Part shown: piece by piece, positions 11,801 to 23,340 of the stretch
Numbering within the stretch: position 1 is the first letter of the stretch
Layout: each line of letters begins with the position of its first letter
NCBI GenBank assembly: GCA_032209605.1
Contig: JASFXZ010000018.1
Span: 3,351,904 to 3,415,903, forward strand
Source: Mactromeris polynyma
Lineage: Eukaryota; Mollusca; Bivalvia; Venerida; Mactridae
Length of the DNA stretch: 64,000 bases
Direction: 5' to 3'
The notes under the pieces: model-generated
Told to the model about the DNA's origin: nothing
Databases searched by the model: none
The model's input: only the letters and a program-made list of their open reading frames with translations
Translations under genes and position numbers: made by a program

Positions 11801-14800
11801 GGATAATATAAAGTTATCGTTATTCCGCGGTAAACCACCGAAAATCATGAAAGAAATTGTAACAGTTTGTACATGTAGAGGACGAATATCTCATGGCAAA
11901 GCAATACACTATTGTAGCGTTTATCCACATACATTTGCTTATAAAATAAATCTTTATTTTGATACCTAGTTGCAAATACGACGAGCTTTGACATGTTTTT
12001 TTATAATAATGAGAAAACCAATAGCAAATAAGTTACGGAAACATGCATTACTTTGAATGTGTCTCATATGGTAATACACTTGAATCTATATTATTACAGG
12101 CACGCCATCATCGGCACATCCCAGGCTGCTCGGTAAGGCAAGTGCTGGGACTGTGGTGGGGTTATTTGAAGTGAATCTTACAAAGGTACGATATAAAAAT
12201 ACGATTCTCTTGGGTTCTCTGAATGAAACTTGCCATTTTCCAGTATAGTGGTTTAAATCAAGTAGTAATAATGATATTTACTAAAGAAAACACTTGTACA
12301 AAGTAGAAGTTAACAGTCAAATACATAAGTCGTTGCTGACGTCCTGATGTAATGCGATGTGGAAGCATAATAACTTAAGACATACGAACGATTGTGTTGA
12401 CATATGCATATACTGTGTCTTTCAGCCAACAGATTACGGCACTTGGAAATTCAGTAAGATGGATGGTAATCAGTGGGATCTTACCGTTGATGGAGAGAGT
12501 CCAATAGATTTCACACACTCCTTCCTGGAACCTGGTCCCGGTGGCTTCGGTGAATATCCTATCAAAGGACGGCCTATTGCAGGTAAATCGAACCTCAACC
12601 TGAATATTTTGTTAACAGAATCAAAACGATGTATGTAAACTATTTTGTTTCTGTTTAATTGTGACACGATTGAACATTGTTAACATCTTTCCGATGGTAT
12701 TTTCAGGTAAAGCATACAAGACATCGATTACAGTGCCAGAGTACGCAAAAGTGCAGACGATTTCCGTGGCAATGTTGTTCGTTCGCTCCAGTATGCATCC
12801 AATAGACATGAGACCTCTGACAAATATTGGTGGGCGGCGAGGGAAGTCAATGTTCCACGCAAATTTTACAATGCCAAAAGAGGTAATAACACTCAAATGT
12901 AATTTAAATATATAAAATCCAAATATTGTGCTGAGGATTGCTTCCCATGGAAACAATTCTGAGCTTCATGCTTTGTCTTCCGAGGTTGACTAGCATCCTA
13001 CCATACTTCCTAAGGGTAAGTTCAATCTTAAAGGATGCATCCATCCTGTGTTGTTGCTAATGTTTATATGAACAATTGAAATGCATTTCCGGCTAAAAAT
13101 CTTATTATGTTACGACCGGGCTAAATAACCCCGCTTATTTAAAGATATTACACACTTCTTATTTTTTACAAATACAGAGACATACGTTATTCGTGTATTC
13201 TTTCGTAACGTATATTTAATTAATGATGTTTTAAGTATATGCTATTTATTGTACATGCTTGTTTAGGTAAAAAATGAACAAAACCTATTAGCATAATATT
13301 ACTTTAAATGGCATGTAAGTCGAAACAGAAGCACAAAACTTTCTGCAAAACCTACAAAAATATAAATCTCAAGTATTGATATTCACTATTTATTTGTGCA
13401 TCCCTTTATTGTTTAGAATTTCATGATCGGCATACAAGGCACAGATAAGAGTTCACATTCTTTCAAAAGACTTGATCCAATAATGATCTCACCAATCAGT
13501 CTGCGTCTGATAGTACCGTCATTAACAGGTAAGTGGGTAATTTGTCTGATAGTACCGTCATTAACAGGTAAGTGGGTAATTTGTCTGATGGTACCGTCAT
13601 TAACAGGTAAGTGGGTAATTTGTCTGATAGTACCGTCATTAACAGGTAAGTCTGTAATTTGTCTGATAGAACCGTCATTAACTTGAAGTCGGTAAAATTT
13701 GTCTGATAGAACCGTCATTAACAGGTAAGTCGGTAATTTGTCTGATAGTACCGTCATTAACTTGAAGTCGGTAATTTGTCTGATAGTACCGTCATTAACA
13801 GGTATGTCGGTAATTTGTCTGATAGTACCGTCATTAACAGGTATGTCGGTAATTTGTCTGATAGTACCATCATTAACAGGTAAGTCGGCTATTTGTCTGA
13901 TAGCACCATCATTAACAGGTAAGACGGCTATTTTTCTGATAGCACCATCATTAACAGGTAAGTCTGCTATTTGTCTGATAGCACCATCATTAACAGGTAA
14001 GTCTGCTATTTGTCTGATAGCACCATCATTAACAGGTACGTGCTTGCATTTGAAATTGCGTTCAAGCAAAGATAAGCAACTTGTTTGTAGTACAGAAAGT
14101 TCTATTTTGCAAAGGAAACTCGGTCCGTGTATCGTGACTGAGGTCATACCTCAATGAAGTCATTGATTTGCGTACGGTCTGGGAGAGAGAGGGACTGTGC
14201 CTTTTGTATTTGGCATTTTTTGCTCGACTTCTCCATTTATTTCATATGTTGAACATACTACATGAGAAATACGTATATTGCTTACTGTTATGTATGATAC
14301 CGTCAGTCTAACGTAGTTCACGCCTTGGAATGCCCAATATTTTCAAATACTGTTCCGATAACTTTGTATTTTGTATTTTCTTTTCAATTAACATTTTTCG
14401 TTGTACAGGTGTGAAGTTGTATCAGAATGACACGCTGGGTATTCCATTTACTGTGATTAACGAGGCACAGAAAGAACAGGATATTGATGTCAAAATAGAA
14501 GATGACAAAACATTTGCACAGGCACCAAATCTTATCTCTGCTACTATCAAGGCAGGACAAAATTTCACGGGTCAATTTACAATACGAGCAGGAATGACTC
14601 CTGGCGTGACAACGTACGTTGATAAGATTATAATATCTCAATCTTTACTAAAAGGGCAATCAGAACCTGTCACATTGCAGACTTATTTGAACACTCAGAT
14701 ACTTGAAGCGGCATTTCTTTATTCGTGTAATTAACGTATGTAATAATCGTTATTATAAGGTACGGAATGACATTCTTAGCGATGAAGCTGTTTTCATTTC

Positions 14801-16403
14801 GCCCAATTTGACATTATTTGCTATAAATAATACATTAAACTTCTAACTTCATCGAAGAAATTTCGCTTTCACGGAAGAACCAGAAATTAGAACATTCACT
14901 ACAATTTGTCAAACTTTATGTCTGAAATCCGCTATTGTCGGTTTAGAAAGGATTCATAAAGCTTTATTGTAAAATGAAATTCTATTTGTATGGTTTGAAA
15001 CTACAATAGAGAATGATGTCGCTTAAAAAGAGTTGAGAATTTATATATTTCATCCGTCATGTATTCGTCGTTTTTTGCTTTGATTGTTTTAAATAAAATG
15101 CTTATTGTTTTCTGTGTTGTCAAACAGGACGGTAACCATCACGGCAAAACCCTACTTAGGACGTGGCTTGTTCTCGTCAGGGCAGTATGAGATCAGAAGA
15201 TTTACAGTTCTTGAAAAAAATCACACGGTAAGATACGCTAGGACTATACTATGAATTCATCATCTATTTCACCTAATTTGCTCATTAACGATAAAAGTAC
15301 ATATTGTTTTATCTAGCTGTTTAAAGCCCCAATGGCAATGTGAAAAGTTGTTCCGCCAGGCAAGATTTAACTATTAAAATATTTTTTTTCAGACAACTAC
15401 AACTACGACAACAACAACAACTACCACAACCACTACTCCAACTGTACCAACAACTTCAAGTTTGCAGTCCTCTTCAATATCTTCTACGTCACTTGTAAAT
15501 ATTACTTCTTCATCAAGTGCGAAGCAATCCGTTACGAGTAGTACAGGTAGTGGGACAAGCGCTACGACATCCCCACTAAACTCAATTTCTACTTCCAAAC
15601 CTTCGGCGAGTTCAACTGCAAAGAATTTAAAGTCTGGATCTCCAAGTGTCAGTGTGGCTACCATGAAAGGATCTTCACAACCAACTCCTCGTAACACACT
15701 ATCCTCCAAGTCAGGTCCAGTGGCGACTTCCAGTGCATTAACCTCTTCCAGCAGTGCCATCAATCCGACAGGAAGTAAAAACCCGGTTGTTGTTCACACA
15801 GCGTCTCTGTCATCTGGCAAATCTGTCCCGTCATCTACATCAGCTAAATCATCCACTACCACAGGTACCCCTACAACTAAAGCTGCTTCTCAACAGACTA
15901 ACAATGAGAGTAACAACAGCAATAATGACATGGCGACAGCTTCCATAGTTGCAGGAATAACCGTGGGTGCTGTGATAGGTACGGCTATATTAATAATAAG
16001 TCTGGGTGTACCATAGTACAAGTAAATGCTTGTATTCATTGTATTTTTTACTTATAAATATATGTTTGTTTACGAACAATCATAACTCTCATGTGTTCAC
16101 ATCGCATGTTTGTTGAATGTACGACAATGTAGATATATGTCTTTGTATTTAACACATCTCATTCAGTCATTGCTACTTTCAGTCTGGACAACGAAGTATC
16201 TGGGGCTCATGTATAGGGGATATCGTTATTATAACTTTGTTTATACACTAATAATATATGTTTTAGGAGTATCTGCTATCGGAGCAATGGCGTATGTGTT
16301 TGGTAAAGCGCTCGGTAAGTCACGGGAGAGAGTGGATGCGTACACAGACCACAACACTGACAGAAGGAGAAGCAGTCGTGGAAGTACATTAGCTTGGAAT
16401 TAA
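8862..16403 (+). CDS. gene A: VWA/hemicentin-like membrane protein, 5' end not found
   Basis: Thirteen exons: 8862-8990, 9315-9422, 10385-10525, 10917-11029, 11485-11644, 12100-12185, 12426-12582, 12707-12882, 13417-13528, 14409-14613, 15128-15227, 15393-15978, 16267-16403. All have GT..AG borders and matching phases, giving about 736 residues to the stop. Exons 1-4 form a VWA-like fold (strand RDVFIVEKI, helix, strand HVYLVLD). Exons 5-11 are beta-rich and resemble the region after VWA in hemicentin (PVDDTMTQLIFKAQVERSNP; DYGTWKFSKMDG; LIVPSLTG). Exon 12 starts with a Thr run and is a Ser/Thr-rich, mucin-like stalk. A single transmembrane segment spans exons 12-13 (ASIVAGITVGAVIG then VSAIGAMAYVFG), followed by a basic ~35-residue tail ending LAWN. 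Hemicentins carry many Ig domains after this region and none is seen here. It is probably a cell-surface adhesion or recognition protein. The signal peptide exon is missing. Introns hold a 39-bp array, a SINE and a splice-donor array. Confidence 0.85.
9773..10318. repeat. 39-bp minisatellite (14 copies) with TCACGTGA in most units
   Basis: Fourteen copies of a 39-bp unit (gtgaccgtatataggaacat ... ggggatcac) in the intron of gene A just 5' of the exon at 10385. About 11 junctions carry the palindrome TCACGTGA, an extended E-box. One copy has CACCTG, one CACGTGG, and the first has ACACGTGA. Because 39 is divisible by 3, the plus strand stays open and runs in frame into the next exon (VTVYRNMSVTGDH repeated). 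The normal acceptor before VIQMTDD argues that the array is intronic. Confidence 0.95.
10645..10845 (+). mobile_element. degraded SINE, family 2
   Basis: The body contains gaggaagccacccagttgtc and ggtcgttggttctac, matching the body of the copies at 48.1-48.3 kb and 24.36-24.48 kb (both in reverse orientation). The tRNA-like head is too decayed to assign. It sits in an intron of gene A. Confidence 0.55.
13501..14039 (+). repeat. 39-bp minisatellite built from an exon end plus its 5' splice site
   Basis: About 14 copies of a 39-bp unit (gtctgatagtaccgtcatta acaggtaagtcggtaattt). The first copy is the real end of gene A's exon 13417-13528 (LIVPSLT then G, donor gtaagt at 13529). Twelve of the copies keep an aacag/GT donor (gtaagt, gtatgt, gtaaga or gtacgt). 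The copies near 13680 and 13759 read aacttgaagt and have lost it. Donors at 13529, 13568, 13607 and 13646 are in the same phase with no stop between them, so each later donor would add 13 residues. In the copy at 13680 a TGA ends the frame. Confidence 0.92.
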
Positions 16404-17887
16404 TTAGACATGACTTCACTTACCAGCATGAACTTTATTGATTACATTTTTGTAACATTGCAGTGACAATACATGCATGATATAAGACAATCTATCAGGA
16501 GTACACTCACAGTTTTCTGACGTGTGTCGTTTCTTCAGTAGTAACATGTAACGAGTGAAACCATAGTTTCTTTAAAGGGTGTTGACCATGTGTACTAGTT
16601 GTTCTTCCGAATTATTTTATCTTTGAAATACATTTTGATGAAAGTTGTATGTACTATATATTCTTACGAACATGACCATGTTTTTTCTCCGGTTCCGGTG
16701 TGAGTGTTCCAGCATGACGATTGCATGTACTGCGTTTTGCACACAATTTACGATTCATATTTTAGTATTTTGTATTTTGTCGGATAATGGCAATTTTTCG
16801 TATAATGTAATGCATCCATTTGTAAACATTCTACGACCACATGTCACGGTATTTCCGCAAGTTTGTCTCAGCTTAGGTTAATTTGGAATTTTTGTTTCTT
16901 TATTTTGTTGCATAAATGTCATTACTGTTTCGTTGAATACTATATAACTACAAGCAGTATAAATTGCATATCTACAATCTGACAGTCGTTAACATTTATT
17001 GATACTTAACACTTTATAAGGTTAAATAAGAACATGAGTTTAATGAAACAGAGATCTTCTACATTAATTACCTAATACATAAATGTGGTTACGTATTATC
17101 TCTGTTTCATTACAATATGCTATCAAAATACGAGTTTACAGAATTGATTTGAAGAAGTACTATATTAACGTTGCCGTTACAATATGTACATTTGTTCAGT
17201 GTTTCATTTATGTTTTTAACTCAAACTTGGCAGTTTATTTGCCCTTTCTATAACGTCTGTGATATTCATGTTTTATTTTAGCTGTTTTTTCTGGAAACAG
17301 TTATTTGTTTCGTTTTAGAATTAAACTCTTTTCTCTCAATTTACCTTGTAAAGCATATCCATACTACTATTTACCTTCTACATTAATTACATTATCAATA
17401 TTGAATATGAGCAAGAATAGCACAGTGATGTCTGTGTTCACTAGACAGGTCACCAAACACAGCTCCCTTTGGTATGAAATAAGAACGACAACAGTAGGAT
17501 AAGGGACAAAACAACACTTAGATGTTTGCTATATAATGTTATTATAATAACGAAAACAACAAGAAATACACATCGTAGAAAAGTATGTACCAGTTACATA
17601 TTACTGGTTTTACTAATTGTTTATGAAAATAAGTTTTCAATGGCAATCCAAAAAGCGTACCCGACATTTTCTGAAATTATTTCAGTTAAATAGTATCAAA
17701 TATATTGAATTACAAACACTCTGAAGTCGCTGTTGTTTTATAAATGGCGATTACAATATCCAAGTCTACACGTAATGCTATTCTGCGTGGTTTACTCTTA
17801 CTTAGACATGTTAGGAAACAAAAATATTTTGACACGCGTTGAATTATAATATCAACTATTACATAATAAATAACTATTTCCTATTAA
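16404..17887. other. intergenic stretch between convergent genes
   Basis: 3' flank of gene A and, on the other strand, 3' flank of the unrecognised gene ending at 17888. No convincing exon is seen. It contains a strong inverted repeat at 17041-17112, listed separately. Confidence 0.5.
17041..17112. other. perfect inverted repeat, 15-bp arms
   Basis: taatgaaacagagat at 17041-17055 is the exact reverse complement of atctctgtttcatta at 17098-17112, with a 42-base loop. It lies between the 3' ends of two convergent genes. It could form a hairpin in DNA or RNA, or be the remnant of an inverted-repeat element. No function can be assigned. Confidence 0.8.
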
Positions 17888-18318
17888 TTAGCTGATATTT
17901 CTCGAAACTGTTACTTCACAAACGTAAGGCGCAATTAATGAACATTTCACTATTGTTGTGTAAACCAATTTCTTTAAATCAAAAACAATACCATAAACAT
18001 CGGGTTTCATACTAGACAGAATATTGGAATCTTGATAGCCTTTTAACATACTTAGAAGTTCTGTAGACAATGTTCCTGTACAGTTTGCGCTAAACTGAGT
18101 TATCTTTGGCATGATGTCACCAATATTTTGCGTCGAATATACGGCTTGAACAAAATCCATATGATTGTCCTCCCTTAGCACTTTGATGACAAATCCACTT
18201 CCGGCGCAATGTGGTGTGTGGTACATCGCTCGTATGGCGTTTACATCATTGCTAGGTATGTTGTCCTTCACTGTGAATGATATAGAAGTGTCTATATGCT
18301 CTTGGACTGCCACATTCG
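17888..18318 (-). CDS. terminal exon of an unrecognised gene
   Basis: An open frame of 142 residues on the minus strand, following an acceptor (ttattcag/cg, exon starts at 18318, phase 1) and ending in TAA at 17888-17890. The sequence is non-repetitive and of ordinary composition (VQEHIDTSISFTVKDNIP ..., PHCAGSGFVIKVLRED, NCTGTLSTELLSML), with four cysteines and a possible N-glycosylation site (NCT). I do not recognise a domain. It looks globular, and the glycosylation site suggests a secreted or lumenal protein. No upstream exon was found: the next 300 bases on its 5' side are a dispersed repeat, and the DNase gene begins at 19.1 kb. It is out of phase with the DNase exons, so it is not an alternative end of that gene. 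A remnant exon of a dead gene is also possible. Confidence 0.45.
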
Positions 18319-18349
18319 CTGAATAATATAAAAAAACAATGAAAGCAAT

Positions 18350-18620
18350 AGATGCAGAAAAGAAAGATTAAGTTGCTACATGGAAGGCCACATACACAAG
18401 ACAATGCCTTACACACAGACCCGCAGGAAAACATCAGGCATTAAGGAGATGTAAGGGTAAATAAGCATGGGAACAAGGGCGAAACGAATGGCCTGGTCGA
18501 CCAAAAAGGGACAACTAAAGATAATTAAGGACGATAAACAGGGGGTGGATAATTGATGGAATACATCACGGGACAAGTCAAGAAAGCTAGCAACAATTAG
18601 CCAAAAGAGAGAAGAAAATA
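18350..18620 (-). repeat. dispersed repeat, family 3
   Basis: On the minus strand this stretch (gtcgaccaggccattcg, cgcccttgttcccatgc, gcattgtcttgtgta) matches 61622-61845 on the plus strand block by block. Short pieces of its end (atgtggcgttcc) recur at about 21093-21135 (+) and 29811-29835 (-). An ORF with a hydrophobic start falls inside it and is not considered a gene. Confidence 0.65.
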
Positions 18621-19106
18621 ACATAAATGCTACATCAAGTGAAAGAATGACATGTTACGGATAAAAGAAACAGTTTTAGAAAGTCTTTGGTGTCATATTA
18701 AGACTATCGTTTGATCTGTAAACAAACAGCTCGATGTAAATCTTCTATTTGTGATCTGAAAATATAAATGGTCCACCTGTTTGGTGACCTTAATATATTT
18801 CAGTAGTGTTCTTTGCAAATGCATTTGCGGCACAATATAATATTAAATGCAAACGTAGTGCTGCATGCAATTCTTTTAACGTAGCAAAATAGTGTACAAG
18901 AACAAAAATTTGTTTTTGTTTATTTTAAGAACAATGATAAATCCATCGCAATCCCATCAAACGTGGACACAACATCACAACAAAATTAAATAATATATAC
19001 ATGTATAAATATTAGTATTATACAAAATATTGCTATTGATATCTGCTTAAATGCTCACGGACATATGTCAGGACTTGTAAATGTTGGCGTAATGGTGAAA
19101 AAGGCA

Positions 19107-22100
19107 TCAAAACATACGTTTTCCCGCTAGTTGCATTTCTATGGGATAATGGTCGCTCACTTGTAGAGCCTGCATGAATGAAAGATATACATAAATACAA
19201 ATACTGTTAAGTTATTCTATTATGGACCGTTCAATTAAATAATACGATTTGGCGCGTTTTACAGAAGGAAAACACCAAAGCGGTAAGAAAGCATTAACTT
19301 TTTCAATTATGTAACATATAATTATCGACATCCGTGGCCAGTTTGAACACTATCATGTCCTTAACGACACTTGCAGGGAAAACTCAAATCGACAAGAAGT
19401 AAAATAGTATTAACGTTCTTCTCATTTTGTTCTGAACAATTGGCATAAGTAAACACAATAATATTCGTAATTGATTATATATGTTATGCTTGACATAGTT
19501 CTGTTTAGCTAGAGTGGTCCTAGGCTTTATTGAGTTTGCAATATCATACTAACATGGATAGTTTCACAACCGAACAACAGTCATCAAGGTCGAAATTGAT
19601 CAACAATGAATACAACAAAACAATACATTTATACTGTTATTGCAGATCAATGACGTGTGGACCATTATATCGGGTTTGTAACTTCTCGATTCTCTAAGAT
19701 TCACAAATACCCGCGGATTAATACTCAATTACAAAACTCAAATGCTACATTAAGAGAACCTCACCATAACTTTGCTGAGTCCCATGACTTGATCAAACCT
19801 ATATGCTTGTAAACTGTTTCTCAGTACTGTATATTGTAACGCCGACCCGGCAACAACAAATCTAAAATATGTGAACATTGTTGTTATTGTAAGCCATCTA
19901 TAATGACAAAAATACATTTGGCATTTAAAAGTAAGCATGTATATTCAACTGATACCAAATTTAACAATATATATATAGAGTTTCATCAATGAAAAACATA
20001 TGTTAACAAGGCCACGAAGCATTATTTAGCACAGACTTATAAAAAATAATATGAAATACTCCAACAAACGAGACACAACGGCACACTTTACCTGTCATAA
20101 CTACAAGCGGATGTAGCGACTGTAGTGTCGACGTCATCACCTAGTAGCCAATCAAATCGACTGTCCAGCCTTAAAGAGATATTCTTCCAGTCTGAGAGTC
20201 TAAGGTAATTACAATCCGCATTAAAATCTCCAGCAATAATTATGTTCTGCAAGCAAATCGAACAAACGTGTGTTAATAAATGCAATAATACAAATATTGT
20301 TGAAAGTTCAACCGACTGACACGGCTGAGTACCGGGCAGCCAGTCTGGAGGTGATCAGTTCTGAGAGCGGTTGATGCTTACGGTCTCCGTGACAATGTGA
20401 GATAATACACCAAAAGTCATTCAAGCAACATCTCTAATAATGCGGCAATCCGTCAATTGCTTGTAAGGTTAGTACTTTAACAGGAATTCTCGTAAGCTCC
20501 ACTGATTGCCGAACATAACTGAACTACTGTTCAACAATGGCATACCCTCCAGCACAACATTAAGTATCATCTTATTCATATAATTGAACTCAGAAAGCTA
20601 GATAACAATACTGAAAGGAGGCCATTTATGTAGAATTGACGAGATTGTATAAGAATCATGGTTATTAAATAAAGATACACAGTTGAACTTATCGGAAGTA
20701 AGTAAATGATTAAAGTATATAAACTTGAACAAATAAATTCATTGTTAATCATTCAAATCCGCGTTATATTAACTGTGGTATTAACATTATATTATACCAA
20801 ACAGCATATAATATACACACGATAGAGCTGTGTCATAGACCATCACTCACCGAGACGTGCCAGTGAGACTTGAAACGTTCATACACTTTAGTAAGATTGT
20901 CCATCTCTTCTGCGGCCATGGATGGCTGGATGTGGGTGGCGATCATGACAAAGTCTTCAACAGCTTTATAATTACAATCAATGAGGTTAAAAGTACATAC
21001 ATCGCAATGACACTTTTTAGAAGTTGTTATATATGGTTGGTATACCTTATCGCGATATTAACATATGGAGTTATGTGCTCTGTATTATGTATGTGGCGTT
21101 CCCTATAGCAACTTATTCTTTCTCTTGGGTAACTGGCTACATGGTCAATACCCTAAGACACAAGTCATGTTTTGTTATATACATTTATTTAAGCACACAT
21201 TCTGTTCTATTGCTTTGTTGCACACTATTATCAGAAAGCAAGACATATATGCAAGAAAATTGGTTTAATGATCAATAAGACATCAATATGAGGTCGTTTT
21301 GTGTAATTATGAAGAAAGAAAATTGGAATACATTATGAAGCGGACTGGGATAGCAAACATTGTGTCTCAAACACATAGCAACCACTCACCTAGTCATTTA
21401 ATTAGAACTATTAAAACTATTCATCATGTTTCCCTCGTATGATTGATTACTCATATGTTGTTAAAATAACTAGTATGTTCTGTTTAATGATTATTCTACA
21501 CACACACATATATGATTTATATAACTAACCTGTTGATGGTGATTTAAATCTTACACCAAAAGGTTCCCGTTCAAACACATCATGTGTGTCAACATACTGG
21601 TATGTTCCAGCCACCGACACTCTAGATGGCCTGGAATAGAGAAACATGAACTGTAATAATATAAACTTTACCAATGTGTTTATAGTTGGCATGGTCAATT
21701 TGAGGCATGTACTGACTAATGTTGAGTTTATAATTTGTCCTAATACATATCGTGTTTTTGGTATCGTCAGATCAGCTTAAACATGTAACAATATTGCTAC
21801 CAAGTAATAAAATATAGTAACTTTACGTTATAATTGTATTGTACTGTGGTACATTAAGTACATCCATTGCTTGACAGAACCAAAAACCTCACAACGAAGA
21901 CATCTGTTAAAGAAACCGCTCGTGACTTTAAGTACTCAGTATAATGATTAAAATCGATACATAATACAAGTACATGACACAGTTTTAACGAAACGGCCAC
22001 ATACATGATGTTATTTGTTGATAAATGTCCATGCAAATACAAGAACAAGTATGGACACTCAGAGACTACACATTATATAGTATAACTTAACTCAGTTTTA

Positions 22101-23340
22101 TTACAGTTTTAAGTACCATATTTGTTACGTAATTAATTTACCTGTACAAGAAGCCGTATTGTTCCTTGCTGTTGGTTCTGCCAAGACGTGTACTCACAAC
22201 TGAGTCATACACAACCCCAGGCTCTGTTCTGTAATACATTGATCATACAGTGAAATAAAGGGAAAACAGTGGACATCGGCTTGAACATTTTGATCCTAAT
22301 TTTGCGGTGGTCTTACTGTAGTATAATATACAGAAGCAAAGCAGGGGCGATAACTAGTGTTACATCACACATAAATATACTGCATTAGTGATATCGACAA
22401 GACCAATCTAGTGGGAGGCATAACCACTGTATTAAGAAACATTATCTTACAGGTACATTTACGTATCTACATGTACAGTCAAACCTGTTCAAAAGACCAA
22501 CTGCACCAGAAAGCACTGTATATAAGCCTGTGATGACATGTTTATCATATAAGTGAACAATCAAGGATGGTTTGAACAGACCACACTATTGATAGCACAC
22601 ATAAAATACTTTAATTGTCATATAATTAGAGTGTGGCTATGGGTATATTATCTTGTGAAACAGCAGGTTGCATCACAAATTGACCTACGATTATAAGATG
22701 CACATAGCGCAGAAAGTCGGTCACGATTATCTCCTACAGGCGAAGCGAATCAACTTTTGTGCAGCACTGATATAATAAAAAATGCGCTTGTTCGTTTCTT
22801 TCTTTCTAGTATTTAACTAACACTTGCATAAATTGGTTAGAAACATGGAGAGATTAGAAAAAAATCATCTTACTTATGCACATAGTTGTTTAGTGCTACC
22901 CGTAAATTCTCGAACGCAGTCTGTGTTGCGTCGCGAATTTCCAGCACCTGGACAACATCATATCGGCTAAGTATCTGTCGAAAAAAAAGAATATTTTAAA
23001 ACGAAAATGTATAAGTTTGTGAAAGAATAAAAGTAATAAAACCGAGGCCTTTAATTGTCTACACCAATTAAATGCTTCATATAGATACATCTAAACAAGG
23101 GTATTGTAATCAATGATTTTTGAAAAACAGAATAAGTCCTACCTTGACCAGAACATCGACCACGGCTGTATGGCTGACTTTGGACACCCCTAAAACTTGG
23201 ATGTTAAACGAGCCAATCCGCAGTGGTGATTCCGCTAATGGCAACAATTGGGAACTTCCGGTTGGTGAAGGATTGTTAAGAAAAAATCCATCCGCACTCC
23301 ATGCGTGTAAAAACGCAAACAAAATAATTATTGTCTGCAT
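19107..23340 (-). CDS. secreted DNase I-like endonuclease, complete, 8 exons
   Basis: Exons: 23143-23340, 22874-22974, 22142-22228, 21530-21630, 20851-20963, 20092-20246, 19765-19861, 19107-19169. Phases join to one 304-residue protein, close to the usual DNase I family length (about 280-305). A signal peptide occupies roughly residues 1-18 (MQTIIILFAFLHAWSADG). Family motifs in order: RIGSFNIQ (N46), VLEIRD (E78), STRLGR and KEQY, EREPF (R150), THIQP (H173), GDFNADC (D207, N209), DTT, YDR, VVAGS and SDHYP (D290, H291). These cover the catalytic and Mg/Ca-binding set of the family (two His, Asp, Glu). C212 and C248 are 36 apart, the spacing of the conserved DNase I disulfide. It is predicted to cut extracellular or ingested double-stranded DNA. 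The start has A at -3 and a TATATA about 45 bases upstream on the minus strand. No frameshift or lost catalytic residue is seen. Confidence 0.93.
21089..21135 (+). repeat. fragment of dispersed repeat family 3
   Basis: tatgtggcgttccctatagc plus aacttattctttctct matches the end of the repeat at 18350-18620 (reverse orientation). It lies in a DNase gene intron. The short open frames over it are not genes. Confidence 0.5.

Noticed and set aside
15389..15763. Minus-strand ORF ending in a valine run
   Set aside because: Antisense shadow of the Thr-rich stalk exon of gene A (ACA/ACT codons read backwards as Val).
18409..18624. Minus-strand ORF with a signal-peptide-like start
   Set aside because: Lies inside a dispersed repeat also present at 61.6-61.8 kb, where the frame is not kept.
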